A stretch of 64,000 nucleotides of DNA from Purshia tridentata (Eukaryota; Streptophyta; Magnoliopsida; Rosales; Rosaceae): the NCBI GenBank assembly GCA_003254885.1, contig QANT01007742.1:1-64000 (forward strand). Direction: 5' to 3'. Both the position numbers and the translations under genes were made by a program. How positions within the stretch are numbered: position 1 is the stretch's first letter; each line of letters starts with the position of its first letter. Below the pieces are notes generated by a model, which saw only the letters and a list, made by a program, of their open reading frames with translations, was not told the origin of the DNA and did not search any database. Below, piece after piece: positions 1 through 12,869 of the stretch.

Positions 1-1512
1 TTTAATCACTATATAGCAATGACCATTTTTTTTTTCAATCAGGAATCTGCTCAATGAGTTGAGCATGATAAATTCTTAAATTTAATGAGTATACAATATT
101 TTTTACAATAAATGATTATATAACTAACACATGAAAGAATATTGTAAAAGAAATTGTATATACTCATTTTATTTTAAAAAACAAATTTGTTGAATATAAT
201 GATCAAATGATGTGAATTGGAATTGGCTTAATTGGTCGAAACAAAAACTCCCCCTACACTTCCAGGTTTGAACCCTCTTCTCTGTCTTGTAATAAAAAAG
301 AGAAAATCAATTGATAACCATCATGTGTTAGGTTAGGTTATTAAAAATAAAATAAAATTTTGAATGGAGCAAAAATATGTTTTTCTGAAAAATTTCAATT
401 TTAATATACAAAATTCACTATTGTGGTTGGAATCAGACGTATTCCTTATTTAAGGACGGTACAAGTCATGGCTTGAACCAAAACCACTACAAAGGCCAAC
501 TCAATTATATAATATCATCAACAAGGCCATTGTGAAATGAGGGGCAGGTTCTATTGTACAGTTGTATAACGTATCAAACTATAGACCTTTACATATAAAA
601 GAATTGAAGGCATATATATGCAGCTGTATGCACTATGAATTTACACCCTCTGAATCATCTATGGGACCTTCCATTCTTTTTTCTTTTTTTTTTAATTTTT
701 TTGATCCAATCCAAGGGGATCCCAAACCACTTGCCTAAAATAGCCCTTAATTTTAGGCTTCAGAGGGTCCAGAGCTTCTGTCTTCTCCTGTGGAACTACA
801 ACCCTCCAAGTCCTCCTTGGCAGCTCTGCCATAAGACAAAACCAAGTCACTCCCTCTCTTTCCCTCACCAAATAACCCAACTGACTAAGAAGTAGGAACC
901 AAAACAAAAACAAAAATAGTAATCAATAAAATAACAACTTAAACAATTCTTAGAGGACCCCCTTCTCATTTGGTGCCACTGTAGCATTGCCTTTCCATAT
1001 TCATAGAATGCACATACAACAACAACAACAACAACCAGACCTCTTCCAAATTCCATATTCAATTGCCACATTTTCACCTCACACTCTCCCCTCCAACACA
1101 TCCCCAAATGCCCTCTATTTCCTAGGAAACTCCAAGAAGATCGTAACGACGAACAGATAAGAATTTGAAGAATTCAGAGTTGGTCAGGCTGATCATGTCA
1201 TCATTCTGAAGGGCATTCATTTCTTGCTGTGATTTTGGTTCACCTTCTCAAAAAACTAAGCCATATCTTCAATTCTTCGGCCTGCATCACATTACATGCT
1301 GCAAAAACTTTGATCCCATGCGGATATATTGTTGTTCATTGTATTTGAGATTGTGGGTTTGACTTTTTTTTTTTTTTTTTGGTTTATGATCACTTGGTAA
1401 GAATTTTTCTCCTATGAATTGTGGGAAGTTTGTATAATATAGGAGCTTTAATGGGTGTGGCCTACAGATGGCTATATGTGACTGCAATTCAAGAATTTAA
1501 AGGGTGGTATTA
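1..1512. other. Upstream region of the DUF1191 gene
   Basis: AT-rich intergenic DNA without a credible gene. It holds a probable tRNA-derived SINE near 210-345, a short (AAC)n run at 1018-1036 and a T-run near 1363-1380. The last few hundred bases probably include the promoter and 5' UTR of the gene that starts at 1513, but I see no TATA box I would defend. Short reading frames on both strands here look like chance. Confidence 0.5.
210..345 (+). mobile_element. Probable tRNA-derived SINE
   Basis: The sequence has a good RNA polymerase III A box (TGGCTTAATTGG at 224-235) and B box (GGTTTGAACCC at 265-275), 41 bases apart start to start, as in tRNA genes and tRNA-derived SINEs. The rest does not fold as a tRNA and runs into an A-rich stretch near 330-360. 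I could not define target-site duplications, so the ends are approximate. It could instead be a chance pairing of boxes. Confidence 0.4.
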
Positions 1513-2442
1513 ATGGAGTTCTTCTTCAGAAGCTGGTACATCATCTGGCTCATTTTTGTTCTGTCATTGTCATCAACATTTGTGCAAGCCTCACATGGCT
1601 ATGACCCTGAGTCCTTGACTACTTTCTTCCATGATTATGCAAATTCTAGTGTAAGGAGCCCTCACACCGGAACGCTATACAACATTTCTCTCCCGGCTAA
1701 TTTCTCCGGCATGGAAGTTTCTTTTGTTAGGATCCTTAGTGCAAAGTTTTGGAGTAGAGGAGTAAATCTCACTTGGTTTTATATACCACCAAGGGTTGTG
1801 CCAATGCCTTATACCAGAAGGCTAGCTATAGTGTTTGAGAATTTAGGCAATTGGTCTTCACTTTTCTATCAAGTTTCTAATTACACATTGGTTGCTCCTG
1901 TGTTGGGCTTCATGGCTTATGATTCTCCGAATGCAACTGCAATAGGCAACCAGGAGCTCAATTTCAGTACCTATGGTGACCCCATTACAATCCGCTTTCC
2001 TCATATTGATCTGCCAGCAAAAAATGTGACACCACAATGTGTCCAATTTGGTGATGGTGGGAGCTTTGAGATCAAGAACATGACTGAGGAAAATGAGTGC
2101 ATTACACATGGTCTAGGCCATTTCTCTGTTGTTGTTCCATCTCCTCCGGTGCCAACACCATCGCCAACGCCAACGCCCACGCCCATTCCAAAGATGAAAG
2201 AAAGGCATCACCGGAGCCTGCGGAAGATAGGACTTGTAGCTGGGATTTTGGGGTTGGTTTTACTGGGTTTGCTAATGATGGTCATATTGAGGTTAGAGAT
2301 GAGGAGGAGGAAAATTAGAGCAATGGAGAAGCAGTCTGAAAAAGATGTGGCCTTTGATACATTTTGGGTTGGTAGAAGTAAAATGCCTTCTGCATCAATG
2401 ACTAGAACTCAACCATACCTTGAAAATGAATATGTTCCATGA
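1513..2442 (+). CDS. DUF1191 family single-pass membrane protein
   Basis: Single-exon gene of 309 codons plus stop. The first ATG in frame is at 1513; the open frame runs a few codons further 5' but only from a non-ATG codon. The protein has an N-terminal hydrophobic signal segment (about residues 8-27), an extracellular part with many N-glycosylation sequons (for example NIS, NFS, NLT, NWS, NYT, NAT), a Pro/Ser/Thr-rich linker of alternating P and T near residues 210-225, then a transmembrane helix (about 240-260) followed by basic residues. This is the architecture of the plant DUF1191 family, whose biochemical role is unknown. Predicted type I topology at the plasma membrane or secretory pathway is inference. 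The family assignment is from pattern memory of the HGYDPESL-like start and the NWS/GFMAYD core. Confidence 0.85.
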   Translation: MEFFFRSWYIIWLIFVLSLSSTFVQASHGYDPESLTTFFHDYANSSVRSPHTGTLYNISLPANFSGMEVSFVRILSAKFWSRGVNLTWFYIPPRVVPMPYTRRLAIVFENLGNWSSLFYQVSNYTLVAPVLGFMAYDSPNATAIGNQELNFSTYGDPITIRFPHIDLPAKNVTPQCVQFGDGGSFEIKNMTEENECITHGLGHFSVVVPSPPVPTPSPTPTPTPIPKMKERHHRSLRKIGLVAGILGLVLLGLLMMVILRLEMRRRKIRAMEKQSEKDVAFDTFWVGRSKMPSASMTRTQPYLENEYVP

Positions 2443-3473
2443 CTTCAATTTCAATTTGGTTCTTGTGTATTTTTTACCTTTTCATCCCAATATGTTTTAG
2501 TGAAGTTACCTTACTTTTATGAGCTTTAGACTGATGACAAAAACAGTTTAGTTCTTGTGGCATCTCTCCCACTTAAGCAGAATGGGATGCACATAAACTG
2601 TTTGCACACGTCTGTTTGTTTATGTGCATCCCCGGCTTTTGGGGTCCAGTGGTTGTCTGACACTACCAATATGGTTGTGAGTTGTGACATCTCTAGCTCT
2701 GGTGGTGCTACAAGTGAGAGAGACTTGATTATTTAATTTTCTGCCAAATAGGTTTCTGCAGAAACTGGACGGTAATTTTGCAGTTCACTAACAAAAAATA
2801 CTTATGCATGCATGTTTGATTGGCTAAAGTAGGGTTTAGATTGGGCGGCAGCTTGGCTATTGTACACATTTGCCTAAAACATGCATCAGATATGAAATGT
2901 AGAAGACAAATCTAAGGTTGGTTGAGCAGAATATGATTTGCAGCGCTTGAAAATTGAAAACTACTACATTCTATATAAGCCACCAAGACAATCAATCACT
3001 ACCGAATAATATTCTTCCCTGTGCAAAAAGACAAGAGAAATGGTTTTATTTTATAGTTTTTTAGCTTATCTCCATCAGTGACCAGTGAATACTAAAGTAA
3101 AAAGTGAAAGATTCCACAGGCAGTTTTAAGAATAAACTCTCAGTGTGAGCCAAGGAATCTTATTGATTAGTATACAAATGTTTTACAGATGAAAAGTGAA
3201 TACATAAGCTTGTGAAACCAATATTTTGGAGCTAATACATACAAAATAATGCCTCACTTATGCACCAAAAGTTCATGGTGAAAAAAAAAACCAGCATAAT
3301 GAATTGATGGTACTCTTTTTGCCATGTCTTCCTTAAACAACAAAGTCACATTATTGAAGAATGAGTTTCTTTTGCTTTTGATAAGATAGCTTGAACTTAT
3401 GGAGGCAGAGACATGACAATTTTTGTTGTCTAATCCGTTGTGTTGTTGCCTAATTTGGGAAGAAAAGGATTGC
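2443..3473. other. Intergenic region between two convergent genes
   Basis: This holds the 3' flanks of the DUF1191 gene (plus strand) and the GDSL lipase gene (minus strand). Near 2634-2665 is a short segment with CTTTTGGGG followed by TGGTTGTCTGACA, which resembles the tRNA-like head of the retroposon fragment near 47165-47330. An open frame on the minus strand at 3254-3592 overlaps the GDSL 3' end and is not a gene. Confidence 0.5.
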
Positions 3474-5825
3474 TCAGGCAATAGGGTCCAGGTCACAGAG
3501 CTGCTGAAGGGGAAAAGGAGGATCAAAATAAGTGCCATTGAGGATAGCAAATGTAACAAGCTTGTTTGCAGCTTCTGTGGTATGGATTCCATCCCAGCTT
3601 ACATAGTTGTATGGGTCATCACATGCTGTTGCAGTCACAGTGCTCCCATTGATCACCTTTGTATTTCCACAGAAAAGTTGAGGGTCAAAATTGTAGGCAC
3701 CACCCCCATATCCACAACATGATTTGGTACCATACTTGAGCCCTGTTTCAAAACAAAGGAAAACCACATTTAGAACATAAATATACATATATAATACGAC
3801 ATATACAGAAATGTTCTATTTTCCAGAACTTTCTAAAGAGTCTATCATGTAATGTTATTAAACTCCGAACCTGAACAATTTATCTGGTAAAACTATGTCT
3901 AAATGTGCAATACTGATTTACAATGTGGTAATACAACATGTTAGATATTTGGAAAAAAAAAATCATTACCCATTATGCATATATGTATTTGTAGCCCAAC
4001 TAAATGATAAAACTTGGGTCTATATACCATAAGATGTGGGATGTCTGAAGAGCTCTAGCAAAACTGAAGAGGTGTCCACATAAATGAGGGAAGCATTAGG
4101 GAGAGAGCCTCTAGTTTCGCTGAGTGTCTCCTTCAACAAGTTGTTGTAGTCCACCACCGCATTGTTGTAAGAAATCAAGCATCCAAACTCATCAATGTCT
4201 GAACTGTTTTGAGCATTCACCAAAAGTGATGGATAACACCCCACTGGTGCTAGATTAAGCACCAGAAATACACGCCCTCCCAAGTCATATAGCTCCTACA
4301 AATTTTGAAAAGCAATATAAAAAGCACTGTATGAATGGCATAATAGGTTGTCTTTGATTATCAAGCCCAAAACCCATTCACCCAATGTAAAGTAAGGCTT
4401 TCTTTGATGGAGTAGATTCCTATTAAAATTTTGAGATCAAGGCCCAATAGAAATAGTATGTAAGTAGTCACTCACCCTGATGGTCCAGGCAATTTGGGAG
4501 ACCACTTGAGGAAGGTATTGCTTCACTCCACCTATACCAATGGCTCCTAAATTGGAGGTGAAATCATTTTGGCCAATATAGAATGTGTAGAGTGATTTCC
4601 CAAAAATATCCGGGGAAGGAAGCCTCTCAGAATCTAAGCAACAACAATCAAGTCAAGGGTATGTCATTTAACATAGTAATATGGAAATGGGAGGTTACAT
4701 ATTCAAATTTACATACTCTGCATACTCACCTTGTTTATTATCAACTTGGGTCTTGAATGCCTTCATTTGGTTGAGCTGGATGGCTAGAGAGAATGGGCTG
4801 ATTCCAGTGACAAATAAGGAAGTGTTTGGCAAAAGCACGGTGGATGCCAATGTGGCATAGTTGGCCCCATGTTTATAATCAGACCCAATTGATTGCAGAT
4901 ATGGGCTCAGAAATGGCAACCCTAGACCTTGAGCTGCCAAGTTGATCAATAACATTCATATAATCAGGGTAGATTTTCCTTGTTTTGATTTATAAGCATA
5001 AAATCAGAAATACACACGTTTGACACTAATATACATAGTAAACCCAACAAAATTTTGTTGATACCGAAAAAATTTCCACCTATAAGTTATAAGTTATAAC
5101 TGATAATTTAGACATTGCAAATGTGTCTTCACATCTACATCATCTATGGTGTAAAGGAAGATTAAGGAAGACAAGGACTAGTGGACTACTGCAAACTTTG
5201 TTCCAGCTTGGAGTCTCTGTCTTCTGGTATAAAGTAGCCTAATAAAAACAACCATACTGAGCACTGAGCTGTCATGTATGGTAGGGCCTCCCATATCCTA
5301 GAGGATGATGATGAGTAAAATATCAAGCAAAACTGATAAAATTGCTGAACAAATGAATGCAATAAAATGTATGAAATCGATATGTCTCCAACAGATGAAA
5401 ATGTGATTAGACAAAAAGGGTTGGTTGTGCCGCCTTAATAATTAACCAAGTCTCTGTTTGGCTGAGAAAGAAGTGGGAAAGCACAAGAAATTAAACACAC
5501 AACACTATAGAACACATGACCATTAACATGTTTACCCATTAAAACAAGAAATGATCGAAAAGAAATATTTACCCAAAAAATCAAGAATGAGCCTCCCATC
5601 AGAAGCCCGACCAACAGGTCTCTTGAAGTAAGTCATGCCATTGGGCCCTGACTGGGCCGGAAAAGCTGCCCAAAACCCACCTGTGTCTGAATTCGAGTCA
5701 CCAAAGTTGAAGATTGCCTCAAACTCACATTTAGAATGACTTAAGCAACTTAGAGTTGCCACCATCGTCATCCATACCAGCAAAAGCTTCTGGTGTACAG
5801 AGGTTTTTGTTAAATACACTCCCAT
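3474..5825 (-). CDS. GDSL esterase/lipase (secreted)
   Basis: Five exons on the minus strand: 5825-5573, 4933-4730, 4633-4476, 4295-4028 and 3742-3474, total 1152 nt or 383 residues, the usual length for plant GDSL lipases. Introns are GT-AG with phases 1,1,0,1 that join without a break. A signal peptide covers about residues 1-32. Family blocks are visible: FNFGDSNSDTG with nucleophile Ser44; GQND with Asn175; and WDGIH with Asp345 and His348 completing the Ser-Asp-His set. The protein also has a conserved CCG-YGG-YN block and C-terminal TEAANK. Such enzymes hydrolyse ester bonds of lipids, acyl sugars or pectic and xylan acetyl groups in the wall or apoplast; the substrate cannot be read from sequence. 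It resembles the At3g26430/FXG1-type clade. A TATA box lies about 80 bases upstream of the ATG. Confidence 0.93.
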
Positions 5826-5902
5826 TTTCTTTACAGCTAGATGAGTACTATGCTAAGCTTTTCTCAGTAGGAGCTGATGCTCACTGTGAGAAACACAAGC
5901 AT

Positions 5903-5912
5903 TATATATATA
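5903..5912 (-). promoter_or_regulatory. TATA box of the GDSL lipase gene
   Basis: A run of alternating T and A (TATATATATA) lies 78-88 bases upstream of the start codon at 5825 on the minus strand. That spacing would give a 5' UTR of roughly 50 bases. No other TATA candidate lies as close. Confidence 0.55.
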
Positions 5913-7068
5913 CAAGTGCAGATGCATGAAATTTAGCATCATGTGTTGTCGGTCATGCTGTGCCTTGTCCCCACGTAGGTTGTTGCCAGTGATTGACATA
6001 TATATCACCACTTCCGATTAGGATGTTCGATCCATCAGTACGATGTGCTTCACCTAGCTCGGAATTAACAATTTCACTTCAATCCCCTTTTTTATTATGT
6101 GTCTACTTCACCTTCAATGATGTACAATCCAGCAAATAATCGGTTATATATGAAACTTATGATATAAACTTGTGTGTTTTATGTTTTATCTCAAAGACCA
6201 CAATATTATTAATAATAGACTACTTATTTATATATTTTAAATTAGTTATTTTGTCACTTGTCTGACATCAATAACTTGGACCAAACTACACAATTCCAAC
6301 AATATATTTTTTTTAGAAGAAACAATTTGTATAACTTAATTAATCAACAAATACATAATTTATTTAGCAGAACGTCTTGGAAAAAACTAAGGGGCTATTT
6401 AAGCCAATGACAATGATAAAAATCAATGTTGATTCATTCAACAAAATTACAAATCGTCTCATAGAAGTGAGAAACAAAGAGTAGTTGCATCAATTGGTCT
6501 GCCGAATAACATAGCTTTGAATGAGCTGAACAACCCAGTCCTACAAACCAACACCCTATGATAACACTCATATTCACTCATCTTGAGAATGAATAACCAT
6601 AGTCACACGAGACGATCTCAAACATTTTCTTATGTTAATAGTATGCCATAAGCCGAGCAATAAGCTTGTCATGTTTGGGACGATATCTGTTAAGCACTAA
6701 AAGCAACCTAAAACACTATTTGGAAAAATGTTATGTCCATTGATGTTATTGATTGACTATTTTCGATTAAGATAAAATTATTTGTATTTGTACCATATAT
6801 TTTAGACAAGAGCTATTTTTTGGATTATTTGAGGTCTAATACCTTACGGTTTACCCTGACAACTAATCATAACCTACTATCATTAAAGTGTTTGAATGTG
6901 ATTAACTAGTGAGACTAGATTAATTTTGATTTAATATTTATTATTATGATGTAACATTTAATCTAAAAGAAGGATGATGAGGCTCTCGACTCTTCTCCAT
7001 CCTTTTGGGTCAATTCTACGTGGATTTCTATCTCAACCAACCATCACTTTCTTCCCTTAACACCCCAA

Positions 7069-7101
<33 letters not shown>

Positions 7102-10100
7102 TCTCAATTCTCATAATTATTGTCACATTTCACACACTGAGACTGTCTTAGTAAGGCAATTATGTCACGTATTTGGTCTAATCTCCATTAATATAGTGAC
7201 ATATGTTATTATTTCACGCGAAATTTAAAATCTTTATTAATATACTGGCATGTGCGACATAGCAAAGAGTGTGGTTTGATTGTCACGATGAAATGACCCA
7301 AAGGTCCCAAACAATATCAAGCCCAATTCCGCCCAAAATCTTCATCCTTATAAAATCACTGGTCCATTCCCAGTAACAAGCCCGTTTTTGTTTAGTACAG
7401 ACCCGGCTTGTAGTTTGATATTTTTTTGGTGGAGCTTTGGCCTTCTCGCTGCAAAAACAAAAAATAAAAAAGTTGAATTAATTAGATGCGATCTTGATTT
7501 TCAACCGGTTGCTTCAAGTCCACGTCAATCGGGCCCCACAAACGTGGCATGGTAAGCCATGCGCCTGCTAGACACGTCATCTTGTCGGTAAGGATTAGCT
7601 TTTATTGCCTCGCCTGATTCACCCCGCAATCAAAATCTTAGAACAAGAAGCCACCACGTCAGACCCCTCCAATCACATTCCCTTTCTTAGTCCACCGCAA
7701 TAATCGCATCACCGTTGATCCAGCCAACACATTAACGGTCCATTTTTCCTCTGACGTGGCCTTTCTGATGCTTTCGTCACAACCCCCCTAGAAACACGAG
7801 CCATTCGGGCGCTCGTAAGAAAATCTTCATTTGCATTTGTATATCAATTACGGATGATTAGAAATTTGTTTAATTTTGAAACGTTATTCCAATTAAAATC
7901 ATACGAAAATTTAAATTAATATTTAAACTCAACTTTTTAGGCTGTGATTAAAATTTGTAAAAATTTTGACTTATATTATCTATTAAAATTATAATAATTA
8001 ATATAAATTATTTTAAAATTTATGAAAGGTAATATCTTTTATAACATTTTTAAATTAAAACATTCAAAATTATTTAATTTTTATTTTTTAGTTTAAATAT
8101 AATATCCATTTAAATTATACAAATATAAAAAAATGCATTAATTCTCAAAATAAAAAATAATCAAACAAATAAGAAAAGAAGTATATATATATATAGTTAA
8201 ATTTCAATTGTATTAATAAATTTTAAGATACATATTTTTTAAATTAAAAACATTTAGACAATATTTTTGGATCAACAACTAAATCGACTTCTACGAATTA
8301 GCTGTCAGTTGAACCGACTCTCAAAAAAAGGTTGATTTTGGATTGGTTGTCAAATACAAATCAACCCATTTCCATCCTTATCATTAGTATACGTGCACTT
8401 TCAAACAATTTAAGTTACACTTTGAAACAACTATTACTGTATTTATTGAAAGTAAATTTTATGGTATTTGAGATTCAACCTTGAGATATCTTAAAAGTAA
8501 GAGATGCAAAAACCTTATATTATGTTATGCAAAGATTTACATTTCTGCTGTCAACAAGCAGCATGGTTCTCCTCATTTGTGGTATCATTAGCTTAAACCA
8601 CGCACATAAATAACATATAATAGATGTACATAGAAGCACATTTAACTAATGATCTAGAGACGTAGGTCACATATTCTAATACTGTAGGAAAAATTGAAAC
8701 ATGCATCCAACTAAAAGCCAAGTTTTAATAGATGAAGAAAACCTAATATAAAACTCTACATTTTCATGTGAGTTAGAGCCTACTATTCTGACTTCACAAC
8801 TAATTATTTTAAAGACCAGAGCAGTATGATTTATATATTGTACCACGTACAATTCATTCTGAAAAAGAAAAAAAAAATTAAGTTTCAATCTAAGAAAAAA
8901 AAAGCCAAATTTAAAAAGACTCCTCTATTTAGGACCAAAAAAACTCATTTATCCGATTCAAAGTTCAAGTTGATCAAATCTTACATTCAATCAATTATGT
9001 CACAAGAAATATTGAATGCCTTAACTATGTTATCCATTGGAAATAACATAATATAAACTTTATCCAATACTATTGTTTTAATATTTAGGAAATTACAAAC
9101 TTTACAGTCTTTACTTAAAAATAAGAAGGCATGGTATATGGTACATGGTACATAAATGAGATTGTGCCACACACGTGGTGTGACTGGCCCACTAAAACAT
9201 TTATCACAGTTAAAATTTTCTAAAATAGTTTTATTTGAACCATTCAGTGCGGTAATTCTGTAATGACACGTGGGCCATTTTAAGATCCCTAGAAAGGAAG
9301 TATGGGTACATGATATTTGAGCTTACTACGCAACCTCTGCTAGCGGGGTCCCACAGCCTTCTGAGTACATCTTCGTGGAACACGTCAGCTTTTGGGACCA
9401 CAAACACCGACATATGCGGTAGCTAGTAGGGACCACTCGCAAGTACGTGTTGACTGTTTAGAGAGATGCTTTATGGTATTTTTTTAATTCATTTTTGGCT
9501 ATGGCGGGAAGGCCTCGTTGGCAGAGAGACAGACTTAGGTGTCGAGACTGGCTCCTGTCCGTCCGATCAAAAAAATCTAAACCGCATGTCTGTCTTAAAT
9601 CACTGGTGGGACCCAAACGGGATTTATATAAGTTTTCAATGGTGAGTGAGTGAGTGAGAGAGTGAGTGGTGAGGTGTGCGGGTACACGTGGGCGATGCTG
9701 AAAGTGTGAGGGTAAAGTGTTGTCGTTGAAGATAATGTAGCGTCGGAGATGGTGCGTGGGGAAGGATACGTGGTGATCGTTGATTGGGGAAGAGGTTGGA
9801 ATCAAAACAACAGCATGCGTCACACAAGGCGTGCACTCCTCGTAGGACTGACTGATGAGAAGTGCTTCCAGTCTTCCACATGGAAACTACATGAATTTTC
9901 ACGATTGCCCTTACTTCCTCATTTGGCTTCTTAAATTGACTTTTTTTTTCTTTAGATTAATTGCAATTAAACCTTTATTCATAGCTTTAAATGTCTCAAA
10001 CTTCCTCAATTTATTCAAAAATTCACAAGCATAGCTTTTAAGATCTTAGGCATATATTTTATCATAATTATACCATTATTATTTTTATATCATAATTTTA

Positions 10101-12540
10101 TAATACTTTACATGACAATTATATAACATTTATACATTAGATATTAATAAAAGTGTAAATTATTGTTAAGCCACAAATTTTATATCGTTAAAGCTTTAAG
10201 CCATTATCATTACATCTTTTAGTTTGCAGCCACAAAGTTTGAGTTTTCTTTATTATTCAGCCATTAGTTAATTGTTTTAGTTTTAAGAATTTGACTTCTA
10301 ATAGTATGAATTGAATTATTTATTTTATCCTTATCAACCAAAGTACAAAGTAAAGATAATAAAAGCTCAACAAAGCCATTCAAAATTTTCAATTTTCAAT
10401 CTCCAAGGCCAATCAGATTCAATATCTAACATCATATGCTTAAAATAATTCATATCAACAGTTATTAAAAGAAATAATAATTGGTGAATGGCAGGGAGAA
10501 ATCATTGAAGCTAATATGAAAAACTTTCTCAGCTGTGCGTAAGTCCCATTTGGGGCTTACTTACACTTCTAAAGTGTAATTCTTTTATTTTTAAAGTGTA
10601 ATTCTTGCTAAGTTAAAATTTAATTTTGAGTTTTTGTTGAGTTACATTTTGATTTAATCTTTTTGTTCTAACGTCATGTGTCAAGAGTTACACTTTATAA
10701 TTTCGTAAAATTACACTTGACTTAATTTTTTCCCTAGAAATTTTTTGTTTTTTTGTTTTTATATTTTTATAGCTGAAATTTTTTTTGTACTTAAAATGTA
10801 TTTTGTAGCTTATTAATAAATAACTATATTTTTTGTGGCTTAAAAATAAATAAATTTAAAATTTGGGTTTATGACTAAAACATATAATAAATTGTGGTTT
10901 TTTAATAAAGCACTCTTAATAAAATTATGTCTAATAAAATAATGACACATAAAGCGATATAAAAATATAATACGCAAAACATTATTGTATATAATTTGCA
11001 AGTGAGGTAATCCAACCCCAACTAACCTTTTCATTTTTGGATTAGAGATTCCAACTAATATAGTGTTATTAATTAATCATGTGGAATTTTGGCAAAGTAT
11101 AGTTCAAATTCATAATCCCAAAAAATAACATACCATACATGGTAAAAGAACATTTCCTATTCTATATTTTAGTCCCGCTTGTCTTGCATGTCAATCTCTT
11201 TATTTTCTAGATCCTTTTTTCTTAAAGATTTTGTTAACTTCCTCATTTCATTTTTCACAAATTGCATGCTACAATAACTTAAACCTAAAACAATATTATG
11301 ATCTTTTTTCTTAAAAGAGATAAGGGTATTATATATATAATATACCAAATAGTAATTGACAATTCTATCTCATTCTTAATAAAAATATACAAATATTTAT
11401 CATCTACAAATTACAATAACATATATGTGAATTTTTTTTTTTTTTTCACATAAAAGACACGTTGTGACTTGAGCCCACCATTCCCTCGATCTGAGAGAAT
11501 TTCATCACCTTTAACTAATAAAGAAGTGAATTTCTAACAAATAAATTGGTGTTCAGTGACAACAAAGTCATACACTTGTAAGTAAACCTGTCAATTGAAT
11601 CTAATAAAGACAAGCCCAAAAGTAAAGTAAAAAATTTAGAGGCAAAGAATGCCACAAGGATTTGAAAAAGTAGTTTGCATTTCTCATAGAGAAGAACAAA
11701 AAGATAGTTTTGAAGTGTATATATCATCTTACCAAAAAAAAAAAAAGGGTGATAATACTAAATAGTATGCTTATGTAATGTTATCGAACTTAAATTATAA
11801 TAGGTGACAATTTTAAAATTCATGTTTAAGTTTGTATATATATTAATAATTATAAATACGGAGAAAATATTTTAGTTTTTTACATTTAATCAAATCCCTT
11901 AATAAAAAGTAGATATATGAAATTTTAATAAAAGAAAAAATATAAAGGAGCCTTGATTTTAATAAAAAAGAGAAAATAGAATAAAAAATTCACATACCAA
12001 GAATCATAACATTTAAAGCAATAAGAGAATCACTAGGCCAAAAAAGAAACCAATAAGAGGTCAATGATTCAATGCTCTCTAATAAGATGCAGCAAACAAA
12101 TGATGAATAGGGAATTGTGTGCTTTGCTACATTAAATTATGGGAAGGCTTACTTTGTGCAACAATGGCTACGTGCCACAAACCACATAGCTTAGATCTTC
12201 ACGTCATGACTTTTGAAAAGATGTTCCGCCAGGTAAAATCCATCTGCCAAATAAAATAAAAAAATAGATCGTTGAACATTATAATATAAACAAATAAAAA
12301 AAAATGTTAATCTAAGTTATCAAACAATATGAAACAATCTTGTTCATGCGTGGCTCAAGACCCCATTTAGGCCGTCCATCACTGGCCCATCGTGGATTCC
12401 AAAGGACTTATTCATTATAGTTAATAAAAATGTTCTCTAATACTATTAATTAATTATTATATATTATGGACTGTAGTATTATTGACATTTTTTTAAAATC
12501 CTAGAGATTTAATTATTTAATTAATTAGTTTTAATTTAAT
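5913..12540. other. Long gene-free region with ACGT-element blocks
   Basis: No credible gene in about 6.6 kb. Two less AT-rich blocks stand out: 7500-7800, with five ACGT cores (CACGTC at 7521, ACGTGG near 7542, CACGTC at 7574 and 7655, ACGTGG near 7754), and 9170-9775, with perfect CACGTG G-boxes at 9172, 9267 and 9685 plus several half-matches. Also present are a (CT)n microsatellite at 7069-7097, a GTGA tetranucleotide run near 9642-9668, and very AT-rich DNA from about 9950 to 12500. Open frames near 9460-9930 on both strands lack any family signature. A non-coding transcript could exist here but nothing shows it. Confidence 0.5.
7069..7097. repeat. (CT)n microsatellite
   Basis: About fourteen CT dinucleotides with one interruption. 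No gene context. Confidence 0.9.
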
Positions 12541-12545
12541 GAGAA

Positions 12546-12773
12546 GGACCACGTCAGCCACATGACGGGTGGAACAGATTGGACCCCAAACCGGGGACGC
12601 GTAGATCGACTCGCCATCGAACACGTGGACGGTGGAAGTGACGTTGGAATAAATAAAAATGGCCAGCGCGAATATCGACGGGCCAGCTCAACAACCACCA
12701 CAGCACCTCGTATATACGGTGCGTACAGTGTACAATCCTGCTAGACATACGACACGTGTTTGGTGACGTGGCC
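12546..12773 (+). promoter_or_regulatory. G-box/ABRE cluster upstream of the GBF gene
   Basis: Within about 230 bases lie an ACGT core in CCACGTCA (about 12549), a perfect CACGTGG (from 12622), TGACGTTGG (near 12639), a perfect CACGTG (12753-12758) and TGACGTGGC (12764-12772). The last two sit just before a TC-rich stretch that looks like the transcription start region. These are the classic binding sites of group-G and ABF-type bZIP proteins. Because the downstream gene encodes a G-box binder, autoregulation is a plausible inference. Confidence 0.6.
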
Positions 12774-12869
12774 TTTGCCTTGGCGCTCTTCTTCTTCCTC
12801 TTGTTTCTTCTCCCCCACCACCCTCTCCTCTCTCATTCGCTCTCTCTCTCTCTCTTCTCTCTTCTCTCT

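Noticed and set aside
1504-1512. Extension of the DUF1191 frame three codons upstream of the ATG
   Set aside because: It begins with GTG; nuclear plant genes start at ATG, and the next in-frame ATG at 1513 is followed by a good signal peptide.
3254-3592. 112-residue open frame on the minus strand at the 3' end of the GDSL gene
   Set aside because: It overlaps the last GDSL exon in another frame and matches no family I know.
9458-9934. Several open frames of 60-120 codons on both strands
   Set aside because: No start context, no domain, and low-complexity His/Ser-Leu runs derived from the GTGA repeat. Treated as non-coding.
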